This document shows positions 16,851 to 28,811 of a stretch of DNA of 64,000 bases, piece by piece (the stretch's first letter is position 1; every line of letters starts with the position of its first letter). The stretch is from Symsagittifera roscoffensis. Its lineage: Eukaryota; Xenacoelomorpha; Acoela; Convolutidae. The stretch is taken from positions 70,525,345-70,589,344 of the forward strand of contig NC_087062.1 in the NCBI RefSeq assembly GCF_963678635.1, written 5' to 3'. The notes under the pieces are model-generated. The model was not told the DNA's origin and made no database searches. It was given only the letters and a program-made list of their open reading frames with translations. The position numbers and the translations under genes are program-made.

Positions 16851-17960
16851 CCATCAGCGTCCAGCCAGGCTCCGCTTTTTTCCAAACAGCCTATCCTCGC
16901 TCGCCAGTCTTCTCAGTTCCTGTTGCTCCACCCAATTCAGCACGGAACTATCCACCACTGACATAAGGTTCACGTACAGGACCGAGTGTCTGTACGCCTC
17001 CACCTGCACGTCTGGAAACGCGTGCGCCACTGAAGGCCAGTAAACCACTGTGACGATCTCGCTTGAACTGAAAATCAAAGCTAGCGGATCGACTCGCATC
17101 ATGGGGGCCAAATCGGTTAACAGGGCATGCCACCACACAATTTCCGTTCCTCTTTATCAAAGACAGGTTTATCCTCTCCCCACAAGGCTCCTATTTTGTT
17201 GCAGTAGATTTTGAAGGAGCAGGGTCCTCGAATCCTTCAGCTTTCTGTAGGAGGATGTTTCCATCTGCGTGTCAAATTTTTACCTCGTTCCTTGCAACTG
17301 TTTCGGATAACTCAGCAATTCGAACAGGTCACCCAAACGACCATAAGTCATCACTATCAATGTGAGAAGGTCATCCAACCTGAGGTCAGCCAGTTCCTGA
17401 GTGAAGAGCAAAATGGGTCTCTTCACGAAGCTTTCATGTCCTCCGAACTACGTTTAGTGTCAGCACAAGGCCAATGGATAACTTTCAGATATCTCTCACG
17501 AAGTTGGCTATTAGGCGTCTCGAAGCTCTGAGATAACAACTGCTGAGGAACGCGGGCGACCACCCCACGTCCACTTCCGCGAGGATTGCATCGGACCTCT
17601 CGTATTCGGCTCTCGTCGCCAGCACATCCGCCTGTAACCGGCCCAAGGACATCGTGTTTATCTCCTGCATCAACTGTAACATAGTTGCGCCCGCATCCTC
17701 TCTCACGTCTATGATCTTCTTTAGATACAGGTGAACTTCCTTAACTACCGCTGGGGCATCATCGAAGGCATTCTGTCCTAATGTGCATAGTCGTGGGGTC
17801 AGATACAGCCAAGGTTTGGTATGAGGCTTCGTCCTCAAGGTCACAGCCCTATGGTCTTCTTCCGTGGAGGTAGCGTTTCTCCTCATCAAACTCCCCCTTT
17901 CATCCCTCACATAACCTGTCTGCCTGAACCATAGGTGGTTTGCCGGTCGCTCCACTAACT
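16850..17960 (-). pseudogene. Element R middle cargo modules (match element 3 at 61.1-62.2 kb)
   Basis: At 17,485-17,955 the minus-strand frame has PWLYLTPRLCTLGQNAFDDAP and a long helical region (VVKEVHLYLKK, LQLMQEINTMSLG), matching RWPFLTPRLENATDK and VKQIWEFLEEQ in element 3. At 16,854-17,138 it has LTDLAPMMRVDPLAL, VAHAFPDVQVEAYRHSVLYV and LMSVVDSSVLNW, matching VTYAFPDPLVAAYRHSVVHV and LISVLDRTALNW. These are the best conserved unnamed modules of the second unit. Stops between them make the copy non-functional. Confidence 0.55.
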
Positions 17961-18239
17961 CGTCTCGTCACTCAGTCCCGGCCTCATTTTCAACAGTTGG
18001 CCAAATTTTGAAAGTTCCAGTCCCAACCCCTCATCCATCACGACACGCGTCGTACTGTGATCCTTAAATCCTTGGATCGCGCTCGATATGTCCGACCATA
18101 CTGCAGGGAGTTCTGATCGGAAGAAGAGTAACGGTTGGGATCAATTTTTCGTTCGTTGCCGGTATCACTACGCAAGTAGGATGACCATCCGCAAGTAAAA
18201 TGACCGTCGTTCTGCAAAGAAAATGACCATCGCATACAC

Positions 18240-19310
18240 AAACTGCAAAGGCTCGGGTAGTAAGGCGTAGCCAGGAGACATTATGAAAATAAGTTTGAAC
18301 AGTTGCGTAGGAAACAGCGTTGTATTGATTTCTCAGCTTCCATCATGGGGAAGAGAAATGTCATAATCGCCACTCCAATGACCTCTGAGCTAGGGGACGA
18401 TCCGTCAACCAAGTCATTCAACAAACCTCTACTTTGCAAGTGGTCATTCGATCCTGCTATTATGACAGCCTGTGGGTCCATGTTTACCCTTCTTTATACA
18501 CTTATTGCCATTCCCACCGCTTGTCCTTAGTCCAAATTGGGAGGTGTGAGGAAGATTACGTCCGGCCAAAAGAGTGAGCGGGGCGTGTAGAGATAGTCGG
18601 AGCGAGTTACTATCAAGATTTCCCCCAATTCGTTTTCTAGAAGATCATACGCCGCGAACAGGCTGTCCCCTTTAGATGACTCCAGTCGCGCACATCTCTC
18701 CTCATCTCCCTACACTGAGCTCATCCGGCGATAATCCCTGGAGTATTCGCCCGCTGGCTGTCCCGGAGGCTTAGAAAACTGCCTGTACATTTTGTGGTGT
18801 TTGTTGTTGGGTTTGTTCTCCACTAGAAACTTCCCCTTCCGACTCGGTGGGGCTTTTTCCCTTACCTGATGACGATCTCATGTTCAGGGCTCCTATTGTG
18901 TTATCCCTGGGTAAACCCTCTAGATCCACCAACCTCAAGGTGGTAGCAGAACTAAATTGCTCCTCTTCTGCCATGAGCCATCCACATTTGATATTCGGTA
19001 TAATCCGTAGAATCCTATCCATTGAGCGTTTTCTTCGCGTCCGCACGACACGCTAGCGTATTCACGATCAGTTTTATAGCCACGTCCGCCTTGTATCGTC
19101 CCCACGGGCTGGGGTGTGGTCTGCTCTAAAAAAAACTCTGCAGGGTCTGCTGGGTATTAAAAATCGCTGCAGGGTCTGCTTGCGAATTCCCCTGAGCCAC
19201 AGGTACCCTTGCAGACTTGTGGTTACTTGGTGAGCTACCTGTTGCGGATCATTTCTTGTCTTGAGTCGGTACTCCAAAGATCGGCTTCTGAGAGCGGGGA
19301 CGGTCCCCAA
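18240..19310 (-). pseudogene. Element R second SGNH-like domain
   Basis: Minus-strand fragments include SSATTLRLVDLEGLPRDNTIG (18,771-19,046; element 1 has LRFADLEGLPFNNTMG), then IVTRSDYLYTPRSLFWPD near 18,600, and IIAGSNDHLQSRGLL (18,281-18,481; element 1 has FAGINDHLYSRGFL). It therefore keeps the N-D-H of the block III-like motif, and a serine-containing motif where GDS would be. Further on, MDEGLGLELSKFGQLL around 18,030 matches LDEVHFFEISNLARQL of element 3. Frames are interrupted by stops. Confidence 0.55.
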
Positions 19311-19426
19311 TCTCTCTCACGTCCGAGCGGGAAGCGGGCTGCGTAACAAGTGCTTCCATCGCCAGAGGTCCCAGCTGACTCGCAAGTGGTTGAGGCACAC
19401 GAGACCTCACCATACCAGCTTCTATC

Positions 19427-20140
19427 TCATGCCATAGGGTTGACCATTTTCTGCAACTCGACCTCTAACTCCTCTATCTGGGAACCGTCATTGACCCATT
19501 GTGCGCCCTGCTGGATATTGAAATGTATCCCATCTCTCGTTAAGTCACTATGGTCTACCAATTGAAGTGCACTCTCGGTGTCTGTCAAATGAGCTCGTTG
19601 GAATTTTCGGCAATCTACCTCTTCCACTCACGTACTTTCGCCTTCTTCTTGTATTTTTCGAGCTTTGCGCACAACTCCTGCCAACCCCTATATCTCTTCT
19701 CGAGAATTTTGCTGGTTTCTGAGGTCTGTATCTCAATTTCGCTCATTTACACCTTCCGTGAATCAGCAGAGTACGAGGAGCCCGGTCCATCGCGTGATCT
19801 CTTCGATCCGAACACAGGCTGTGCGGAGGAGTTAGGATGCAGTGGCATAGGCATCTCTCATAGCCTGTAATCCCTTTGATCGCACAACCCTGGCTCACGA
19901 GCCAAGTAGTGACCAGACATCTCTCCACGACGCCATCGCAAGAACCTATTTCCGCTTCTCTCGCCGAAAGCTAGCATCAACACCACTACTGTATCAGCCC
20001 ACGGCCCTATCGTCTCATCGCATTAAGGAGTGCGACGGAGAACATCGTCAGCTCTTCCGTTCCAAAGTTGCAATCTATCAACCGCTGATATATCTCGTCC
20101 AGAGCTGTTCTTCCAGAGATAAAGTCCATCAGATCACTCG
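19427..20140 (-). pseudogene. Element R ORF a and SGNH remnant
   Basis: From 20,140 leftward the minus strand encodes LMDFISGRTALDEIYQRLIDC and FSVALLNAM, matching the conserved N-terminus of ORF a, then REPGL and EMPMP as in element 1. A short coiled-coil segment (ILEKRYRGWQELCAKLEKYKK) follows at about 19,700. At 19,427-19,627 lies LTRDGIHFNIQQGAQWVND, an SGNH block V with its Asp-Gly-Ile-His and the following helix. The GDS, block II and GTND parts are missing, so the hydrolase has been deleted internally. Confidence 0.6.
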
Positions 20141-20590
20141 TGTCGCTAATTCTCTTTCGTGTATATCTTGTATCTTCAATTTCAATTTAAATCCAAAAAA
20201 CAAATGTCCAATTAATCATAATCTAGAAGACAAGTCACAACTTAGAACCATTTATCAATCTAATTTATCTTCACGTTAAGACATCATTATTATCTTATAA
20301 AAGAGTCAATCGGAAAAATTCTCTTTTTTGTTTTTTAGTTTAAAAGATAGCACCAAGGCGGATCATCCACCTCCGACTTGACAATTTAAAATGATCAGAC
20401 GCTGTCACTTTTTGCACCTGGAGTAGTCAATATAACACATCAGCACTGCTAAAGTAAAATCTAATACTTAATGTCTATGCTAAGACCAAAATCATAAAAT
20501 TTGTAAGGTAAATCTAGTAGAAAACTCTCAATCTTATTTAAAAATTTTTTAACCCTAATCATAGCCCTAGCATATGCTCTGATAATACTT
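20141..20590 (-). other. Element R spacer with splice-acceptor-like site
   Basis: AT-rich and noncoding, about 450 bp between the macro remnant and ORF a. On the minus strand TCTTCTAG/ATTATGATTAAT at about 20,223-20,230 lines up with the acceptor-like sites of elements 1 and 2. Confidence 0.45.
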
Positions 20591-21070
20591 CTTTTTTAAG
20601 TAAATTTTTATGTCTGTTTCTGAAAAAATTACATGCACTAGAGCATGTATCTCTCTTGGATGCAACTTTCCTCTATTGGGATCATAGACCGGCAAGGAGA
20701 GCGAGGTCACTCCTCTCTCAATCAGGAAATCGCTGAGTTAGTGCCATCCTTAAACTATCGGGATTCACCTTTTGTCTATCACTGGCCTTGGTTACCAAAA
20801 AACACAAGTGTTTTCCCGGTATCTGTGATGCAACAGGGGGCAGCGCTATCATCCCTCCTACAGCAGGCCTCTGTTTCCACAAAAACTCGATGTTCTCATA
20901 CTCCTCTTGAAGTCGGCCGCTAGTGCTGTTTTAGAACTTTCATCCGCAGTTATCATTTAGCGCACGTGCGTTCCATGAGTTTAAAACCACTCTCTGTCAC
21001 AACAATGTTGTTCGAGTAGTGATTTGGTAGGTCAAAATATTACTCGAAAGTTTGTCCAAAAGGCGGTTTC
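20590..21070 (-). pseudogene. Element R macro-like domain remnant
   Basis: The minus strand encodes, over at least three frames, KTALAADFKR, EYENIEFLWKQRP, VGGMIALPP, GKHLCFLVTKAS, DFLIERGVTSLSLPVYDPNRG and HPREIHALVHVIFSETDIKIYL. The order and spacing match the domain in elements 1 and 2, with a strictly retained YDP(K/N)RG-x-L-x-PRE motif. It is broken by small indels, for example around 20,745. This third diverged copy shows the domain is an old part of the family and not a chance capture by one insertion. Confidence 0.65.
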
Positions 21071-21099
21071 TTAGGGTTTTCGCCATCGAATTCCAGTTC

Positions 21100-22220
21100 C
21101 CCTGTTTCTCCTGCCGGTTTCAGTTTTTTGATCATAGGTTTTTAGGTTTTTCGGTGTGGGTGAGTTCTACCCCCACTTCCCGCACAAAAATATCGATCGA
21201 CGTCCCCCGGCGATCATCCAGGATCGAACAGATCGAGGTTGGATTAGGGAACACATAAGGGTACATCTGGAGCAATCCAGTTTGACTCAGTATTGTCGTG
21301 ACTGATGTATTTGATGCTGGTCTGATCGACACCCTCAATCGTCAGGATTGTTCCTTTTGGATCTGCAAGTAGATCATGGAGCCATTCGAGCACCCGTAAA
21401 TTCGTCAACTCATGATCATGCATTTGTTCCGCCTCATTTGTTCCGCCCATTTGTTCCGCTTCCTTTCCGGTTCCGATCGATCTTCGAGCCAATCTGTTTC
21501 GTTATCATCAATCAGGTCGATTCCCTGTGATACCACCTTTTCATACAAGCCCACTATTGAATCTGTTACGTCGTCCAATACACTGCTGTCTACGACAAAA
21601 TCTTTACCATACGGGTTGTCTTACCTCTTTTCCCTTCCCATCTTGCTTTGTCGCGTCTCCATGGTCAAGCGAAAGTCAGATTGTACTCCTTTGTCAGTTT
21701 AGGTATGCTCTGGGAAGTTAGGTCCTCCTCGACATTTGGTAGGGTTTTGCCATCGACCTGTATTCGCTCAGTTATTTCCAGATCCATTGGCAGATCGCAG
21801 TCATATATCACCTCATTTCGTCCTGCTTGTCATGTAAGCCTCTCTCATTAACTTCACAGGCGGGATTTATTATCAAGTAATAATCCTCCTGCATGCCAGC
21901 CGGGATGCACCAGTCTTGCTATGAGGCATTGTGTGGTTTGCTATTCTCGTAAAGAGCTGCCCGTCCGGTGCTCAACCGACAAAAGCGACCACCCTGGTGC
22001 AACTTAGTTATTTGAGTTGGACCACGCCATTTTTTAGCAAGTTTTTGGTTCTCTTTGGGGGATCCACCTCCCTGAGCACGCACACATAGTTCCCTAATGA
22101 ATAAGCCTTGGCGCCAGCGGTCCTCTTATCAAACCTCCTCTTCTGCCTGATTTGAGCCTGTTGCTTGTTCCTTCTGCACAGATCACTTAGTTCTTGTTGC
22201 CTCCTGATAACATCACGCAC
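21100..22220 (-). pseudogene. Element R integrase tail and pre-macro linker
   Basis: At 22,008-22,220 the frame reads DVIRRQQELSDLCRRN, then basic residues and YSLGNYV, matching element 1, where the first Gln is a stop. Near 21,950-21,990 the minus strand has FCRLSTGRAALYEN and DWCIPAG, the integrase C-terminal part also found in element 2 but deleted in element 1. At 21,244-21,492 is TNLRVLEWLHDLLADPKG, reading through the position where element 1 has a stop. Near 21,150-21,200 GTSIDIFVREVGVELTHTE leads into the macro domain. Confidence 0.6.
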
Positions 22221-22780
22221 GTATCTTTACGGTGTTGATCTCCTTCCCTCGTACTCCGGATAGAAGAACGTTAAGGGGAGGGATTTCTCGTGGGTCGTTA
22301 ACATCATGTGTGAGCTTATTCCCGTAGTGGAATGTTTGGTACTTTTGAATGCGCCCATTACCTGTGGCAAGTGCTTATCCCAGTCGTCCAAGTATCGTGA
22401 GCAATGGTCGCAAGTTTCTTCCGCTGATGCTTTAATGCAGGGAGCTGCCTCTGCGTTGTTTTTTTAAAGTGATCAATCATTACCAGCACTTGGTTATAGC
22501 CTGTGTCCGTCATGCAGGTTTTCCATCGATTTGTACCACCTCATTGAATCCCGACGATTCTATTGATTGTAGAGGAACCTCAGCTTCCTGGGTTCTTTCG
22601 CTTGCTGCTTGCTGACATGACAAGCAAGCAGAAATCCATTTTCACAGGCCTTTTTCAAGCCAGGCCATTCAAATCGCTTCTAAATCCGGTTATTTACTTT
22701 GTCCACGCCTTGTTGGCCCATCTGGTCGTGTGAGCCAAACAATAACTCAGTTTGAGGTAGTACACTCGAATTTGTAAAGG
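22221..22780 (-). pseudogene. Element R H2C2 finger and gutted integrase core
   Basis: The minus strand encodes SHDQMGQQGVDKV, KRFEWPGLKKACEN and KEPRKLRF of the zinc finger, then EETCDH joined directly to LDDWDKHLPQVMGAFKSTKHS. The second Asp and the Glu of the DDE triad are inside the missing part, so this copy could never act as an integrase. Several stops also interrupt it. Confidence 0.6.
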
Positions 22781-22899
22781 ACATTGTCTTGTCTTTGTGC
22801 TTGCAGGCTACAATCCCGTCTTTGTTCAAGAACAGAAATCCTTCAGAATCTTATAGTTATCTTCTTCTAAGTAACTTTTGTCGGGTGCTCCGTGTTCTA

Positions 22900-23535
22900 T
22901 CTATCTCTTTAAGATGCTCGTCATCCTATCCTTCCGCTGAGCCCTTGAGAGATCTGACGTACCTTGCTCTCAAATATGACTTCATAGCGTTTAGCTGTCC
23001 GTTAATTGTTTCCGGAGCATGGTCATCGTCCATCATTTCTCAAAGGTGTCGCATCTTGTTCCAAACGTTCCAGATTGGTACAGACGGTCGAAGCATGCGG
23101 TAGTTATCTAGTCGGACGCTTCGAGACTGCTATCATCAAGTTCGTCTGCGGCATTGTCCGCTACAGTGCCTTCCTCATCGGAGGCATATCTGTCCCTGTC
23201 TGGGTCTTGATGCAACTCTCTATCCAAACCGCGCTGCTTCCAATCTACTAGAAAGGAACGAATCGCAATCTCCGACACGTCGGAATTGGAAGTGGTCTCA
23301 GGCACGTTCTCCTAGGACTGAGACTTCGTGCCATCACTCGAGCTGATGGAGTCGTCTGTTCACTCGCCTTCTAACTTGTTCTTCATGTTTCTCGACTCCC
23401 CGGACAAAACTCTGTTCCTCGGTTGTCCTGACATCGACGTCCCGAAAAATCATTCTGACCGGGCCCCCGATGGAACACAACTCCCCGGACAATTCCACAC
23501 CTCGTCCTCTTTCCTGATTTGACTTCCCGAACAAT
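22900..23535 (-). pseudogene. Element R RNase H-integrase linker
   Basis: Two fragments: 23,334-23,540 with GVELSGELCS and SFVRGVEKHEE, and 23,108-23,305 with SDVSEIAIRSFLVDW and LDRELHQDPDRDRY, the latter matching SELAIHTLLVE and LDREVYQDPDSDRY of element 1. The 13-mer motif CTCCCCGGACAAA (reverse complement of TTTGTCCGGGGAG) occurs at 23,396-23,408 and nearly again at 23,481. It is read as VRGV in one place and LSGE in the other. The right boundary is where satellite sequence begins. Confidence 0.6.
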
Positions 23536-26500
23536 ATCTCTTTTGTTTCATCCCGTAAATGCGTGATATCGCTCATTTTAATTCAGCCCTGGTTTTTCTA
23601 AGTGTATGGCTTTGCTATGGTTGTAGAAGGTCTAGTTAGTGTAGCTCAGTGTGGGGGTCAAAATGGGTGATGCATTAATCAGTACACTCCTCCCAATTGC
23701 TTTGTAAGTAAAAAGGAGTGTTTCTTTCAAGCAACCACAAGTAGTGCCGGCAAGTTTTTTTAGAAGGTTATTTCTTTTTTAAATTTTCTCAGACTTTAGT
23801 ACAGTGTTCTCTTACGTTAAATTGGTTGTCGAAATAAACGCCTACAACTTCTGAGTTTCCAAAGACCGTCGAACTTGGCTTTTGTTTCTAGGTTGAACTC
23901 ATTTGTCCAATTGAAAAGATAGTTGTTTTAGATTTATCTTTTGAGATTACTTTATAGTTTACAGTATGGTTAGTTGTTCTGTGCTCTAACTAACATCCAA
24001 GCAAAGTTGCTTGGAGAGCGTTTCATTATGTTTTCTGACGGGTTTTAGATGGTTTTTCTTGGTATATTTTTCTGCTTAACTTGCAGACATTCCAGTTAGT
24101 GTAGCTGAGTGTGGGGGTCAAAATGGGTGATGCATTGTTCAGAACACTTCTACCAGTTGCCTTGTAAGTTATCAATGGGTGATGCATTGATCAGTACACT
24201 CCTCCCAGTTGCTTTGTAAGTAATAAGGAGTGTTTCTTTCGAGCAACCACAAGTAGTGCCGGCAAGTTCTTTCAGAAGGTTATTTCTTTTTTGATTTTTT
24301 TCAGACTATAGTTTAATATACAGTTTTCGTTTATGTTAAATTGGTTGTCGAATGTAACGCCTAGAAATTTTGAGTTTCAAAAGGCTGTCGACCTTCATTT
24401 TTGTTTCTAGGTTGAACTCATTTGTCCAATGGAAAAGATAGATACTGTGGATTCATCTTTTGAGATTACTTTATAGTTTAGAGTATGGTTATCTATTCTG
24501 TGCTCTTGCTAACATCCAAGCAAAATAGTTTGGAAAGCGTTTCATTATGTTTTCTTACGGGAAATAGTTTTGTTTCATCGTGTAATTGCAGGATGTCGCT
24601 CATTTTAACGCAGCCATGGTTTTTCTTAGTATATTGTTTTGCTTAAGTTGCAGACGTTCCAGTTAGGGTAGCTCAGTGTGGGGGTCAAAATGGGTGATGC
24701 ATTGTTCAGTACACTCCTCCCAGTTGCCTTGTAATTGATGCCTTGTAAGTGATCAATGGGTAATGCATTGTTCAGTACACTCCTCTCAGTTGCTTTGTAA
24801 GTAATAAGGAGTGTTTCTTTCGAGCAACTACAAGTAGTGCCGGCAAGTTTTTTCAGACGGTTATTTCTTTTTTGAATTTTTTTCAGACTTTATTACAGTG
24901 TTCTCTTACCTTAAATTGGTTGTCGAATGTAACGCCTACAAATTTTGAGTTTCCAAAGACCGTCGAACTTGGCTTTTGTTTCTAGGTTGAACTCATTTGT
25001 CCAATTGAAATGATAGTTGTTGTAGATTCATCTTTTGAGATTACTTTATAGTTTACTAACATCCAAGCAAAATTGTTTGGAGAGCGTTTCATTATGTTTT
25101 CTGACGGCTTTTTGATGGTTTTTCTTGGTATATTGTTCTGCTTAAGTTGTAGACATTCCAGTTAGTGTAGCTGAGTGTGGGGGTCAAAATGGGTGATGCA
25201 TTGTTCAGTACACTTCTACCAGTTGCCTTGTAAGTGATCAATGGGTGGTGCATTGTTCAGTACACTCCTCCTAGTTGCTTTGTAAGTAATAAGGAGTGTT
25301 TCTTTCGAGCAACCACAAGTAGTGCCGACAAGTTCTTTCAGAAGGTTATTTCTTTTTTGAATTTTTTCAGACTATAGTTTAATATACAGTTCTCGTTTAT
25401 GTTAAATTGGTTGTCGAATGTAACGCCTAGAAATTTTGAGTTTCCAAAGGCTGTCGACCTTCATTTTTGTTTCTAGGTTGAACTCATTTGTCCAATTGAA
25501 AAGATAGATACTTTGGGTTCATCTTTTGAGATTACTTTATAGTTTACAGTATGGTTATCTGTTCTGTGCTCTTGCTAACATCCAAGCAAAATTGTTTGGA
25601 AAGCGTTTCATTATGTTTTCTGACGGAAAGTACTTTTTTTTCATCGTGTAAATGCGTGATGTCGCTCATTTTAACGCAGCCATGATTTTTCTTAATATAG
25701 TGTTTTGCTTAAGTTGCAGACGTTCCAGTTAGTGTAGCTCAGTGTGGGGGTCAAAATGGGTGACGCATTGTTCAGTACGATTCTACCAGTTGCCTTGTAA
25801 GTGATCAATGGGTGATGCATTGTTCAGTACACTCCTCCCAGCTGCTTTGTAAGTAATAATGAGTGCTTCTTTTGATCAACCACAAGTAATGCCGGCAAGT
25901 TTTTTCAGAAGATTTTTTCTTCTTTGAATTTTTTCAGACTTTAGTACAGTGTTCGTTTGTTAAATTAGTTGTCGACCATAACGCCTAGAAGTTTTGAGTT
26001 TCCAAAGGCCGTCGACCTTGACTTTTGTTTCTAGTTGTAGATTCATCTTTTGAGATTACTTTTTAGTTTACAGTAAGGTTATCTGTTCTGTGCTCTCACT
26101 AACATCCAAGCTGAATTTTTTGGAGAGGGTTTCATTATGTTTTCTGACTTGAAGTATTTTTCTTTCGTCGTGTAAATGCGTGATGTCGCTGATTTTTACG
26201 CAGCTAGTGATTATTCTTAGTATATTGTTTTGCTTAACTTAGACGTTCCCAGTTAGTGTAGCTCAGTGTGGGGTCCAAATTGGTGTTTTTTGTTCAGTAC
26301 ACTCCTCCCAATTGACTTGTAAGTAATATTGAGTGTTTCTTTGGAGCAACTCCAAGTAGTGCTGTAATTTTTTTTTCAGAGGGTTTTTTTGAAATTTTTT
26401 AGACCTTATTACAGTGTTTATTAAAGTTAAATAAGTTTGAGTTTCCAAAGGCCGTCGACCTTGACTCTTGTTTCTAGTTTGAACTCATTTGTCCAAGTTG

Positions 26501-26790
26501 GAAAGATAGATAATGTAGATTTATCTTTTGAGATAACTTTAGAGTTTACAGTATGGTGAGCTGATCTGTGCTCTTGTTTACATCCAAGCAAAACTGTTTG
26601 AAGAGCATTTTATTATGTTGTCTGACGGGAAGCGTTTTTGTTTTGTCGTGTAAATGCGTGATTTTGCTCATTTTTACGCAGCCAGTGGTTGTTCTTAGTG
26701 CCTCGTTTTGCTTAACTTGCAGACCTTCTCAGTTAGTGTAGCTCAGTGTGGGGCCCAAATGGGTGATGCATTGTTCTGTACAGCTTCGAA
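23536..26790. repeat. Tandem satellite of about 0.46-0.57-kb monomers (array 1)
   Basis: Seven copies of the anchor GTTAGTGTAGCTCAGTGTGG start near 23,635, 24,095, 24,662, 25,161, 25,728, 26,252 and 26,732, spaced 460-567 bp. Each monomer has ATGGGTGATGCATTG, GTAAGTAATAAGGAGTG, a T-rich TTTTTTCAG or TTCTTTCAG, GAGTTTCCAAAGGC and a TGCGTGATGTCGCTCATTTT block. Long monomers contain an extra copy of the GTAAGT-ATGGGTGATGC part. The last two monomers are more diverged. Part of the pattern recurs at 30,218-30,494. No long coding frame is present. Confidence 0.85.
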
Positions 26791-27266
26791 AAAATTATGC
26801 GTGTACATCACAAGATTTCTTAAAGTTTTGGCCAACAAGAATTGTTCTGAGCTTCGTTCTAATTGAAGTTTACGTAGAACTCTAACGAAACAGGCATAGT
26901 TTTTATTGTGCCAATCGCACTGAGTGCCATAACTGAAATAATTTAATATTTTCGTAAATTAGACAGTAGTTCTTTTTTCAGTCTACTTTTCGTGTAAAAT
27001 AGTCTTAAGCAAAATTCTGTCGACTAACTTTTGCAACAATAATTTTCAAATTTCTTTCGAGAATAGGACATATATATGTCTTCGATACAATACAACATCG
27101 TGTAAACTCCGTACAGTTTCTTTTTGAAGTTAAAAAAATGGGCGAAAAACTATTCTACATCCAGTGGCGTGTGCAGAAATTTTTCTAGGGGACTCTTTTT
27201 GAAAAACTTTGAAAGGTGCGTCGACCTTGTTTTCGGTCGAACAATTTATGTGCCAGTCGGTCATAT
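26791..27266. other. AT-rich segment between satellite and unit A
   Basis: No coding frame, RNA or repeat unit can be supported here. It occurs once per duplication copy (again at about 45,209-45,684). Confidence 0.5.
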
Positions 27267-28604
27267 TTGGAAGTTTGACCTTGAGGAATACGAACTACGT
27301 AATTTTGGGGATGAAATCCAATTTTTCAAAAATTCAAAATGAGCCTGTCATGCTCAACTTTCTCGCCAAAACTGAAAATCTCAGAAATACAAGATCAGAA
27401 CAACCGATTTACAATCGCGGGAAAGTACTTGAAAAAAGCAGCGGGAAATTGCTATTCGCATTTTCCAGATATAAATCAAACGCGAGTAGAGCTGTCCTAT
27501 CCTGAAATAGGAGAAGAAGCGATTACAAAAGAAGAACATATTTATTCGAGGTGAACCAGAGTGAACCCTCAGTGGAAAGGTGGACAGCTGGGGTATCCCA
27601 ATGGTACAGTTCCGAAACTTAATTCTCGAGTCAAAACTTATTTCCCTTGGTGGAATTCATCAATAGCAAACTTCTCAAGTTATTATACTTAATGCTAGAG
27701 TTACTGATTAATTTAGTTATCCCAATTCTCGAGTGTGCCGATATGTGAGTATTCAATTTGATTTTCTTGAGTGTGTTTTATGATTGCTATGTTGAGGTAA
27801 GGAGAGTTTTAGGTTGATCCATTTGAAATGGATTAAAGTTCCACTGTCTAATAAAAAGTAACTGTACGGACTGTTCGACCCTGTTTTTGACGGCCTCCGT
27901 GTATTTTGGGTATTTTGAGACCTAAGTATAGGGGAGGTTCTTATTTTCTAGAGTTTGGGAGGAGGGTATTTTGGTAGTGGCCTTTAAGCTGTAAGGGGTT
28001 TTTAGTCTCATGTCGCAAGCGAACCGAATTGGCTCCTATCGTTCGAGGTAGAAAAACACAAGAGATGGTGTCGCTGACTCTTGAGCCAATGGTTATAGGG
28101 CCTATTTTTCTTTAACCTTATATGTGACCGAAGTAGGCGACTGTTACATAGTGTTTTTATGGCGCTCCTGGGTGTTTTTAAGACATCATGACTATGTAGT
28201 CGAACCCACTTGACGCAGCTCCGGGCTACATGCCCATTCTAGAGTACCGGTGGTACGGTTCAGCGGGAACGTGTAAACCTTCCGGCTGTACCGTGATAGC
28301 TTTTTAAGAAGACTCGAGAAAACTTCCTGGTACGCTCTCCGAACGAGGCTTAGCTAACCGAGTAAGGGGGGGGGGGGGTAACAAGGGGGACGAAAAAACG
28401 AGCAAAAGACAAAAAGCGAAACAAAAACCATAAAACAAAAAATGACAGTGACTTTGACACCAAATTAGTTGGATCAAACCTTTATGTTAATTAAATAGTA
28501 TACCCATACTGTTTTTTATAAGACCGATCGTTTCGATCATTTCAGCAATCTGGAAAGGTGCCCAAGTGTGGGGCGTTGTGAAGGGTTTTCAGATAGCTTG
28601 CAAT

Positions 28605-28811
28605 TTAGCTGGACCATCAGGAGACGTGACTGGAACAGGTGACCAGTCGAGTGGGAAAGTGGTTCACAGGGACTTAGCTGGACCATTAGGAGACATGACT
28701 GGAACAGGTGACCAGTCGAGTAGGAAAGTGGTTCACAGGGACTTAGCTGGACCATTAGGAGACTTGACTGGAACAGGTGACCAGCCAATAGGGAAAGTGG
28801 TGCTGGTGATC
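28605..28811 (+). repeat. 69-bp tandem repeat, three copies
   Basis: TTAGCTGGACCATTAGG recurs at 28,605, 28,674 and 28,743, so the unit is 69 bp (23 codons) and stays open in one frame (LAGP.GD.TGTGDQ). Unit B has only two copies (about 32,334-32,470). The array lies inside a 120-codon open frame with no recognisable domain; coding status is doubtful. Confidence 0.8.

Larger units (their letters stand above)
13750..23535 (-). mobile_element. Decayed minus-strand copy of the macro/SGNH Ty3/gypsy family (element R)
   Basis: Reading right to left, the segment contains the Pol linker with LSGE, an H2C2/integrase remnant, the integrase tail, a macro-like domain, a 450-bp spacer, the ORF a N-terminus, SGNH block V, the second SGNH-like domain, several unnamed modules and a C-terminal module shared with element 1. 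Many frameshifts and stops make it a pseudogene throughout. RT and everything upstream are absent: at about 23,535 the sequence passes into satellite. It is strongly diverged from elements 1 and 2/3, so it is valuable as a third independent sequence. The left end is approximate, and the 13.75-15.7 kb part could be a second fragment. Confidence 0.75.

Noticed and set aside
23536-26790. Possible CRISPR-like array
   Set aside because: Whole monomers of about 0.5 kb are repeated and there are no short repeats with unique spacers; the sequence is eukaryotic satellite.
27124-27554. Short overlapping frames shared by units A and B (for example ending in EEHIYSR)
   Set aside because: They are shared because the DNA is duplicated; no start context, domain or codon bias supports coding.
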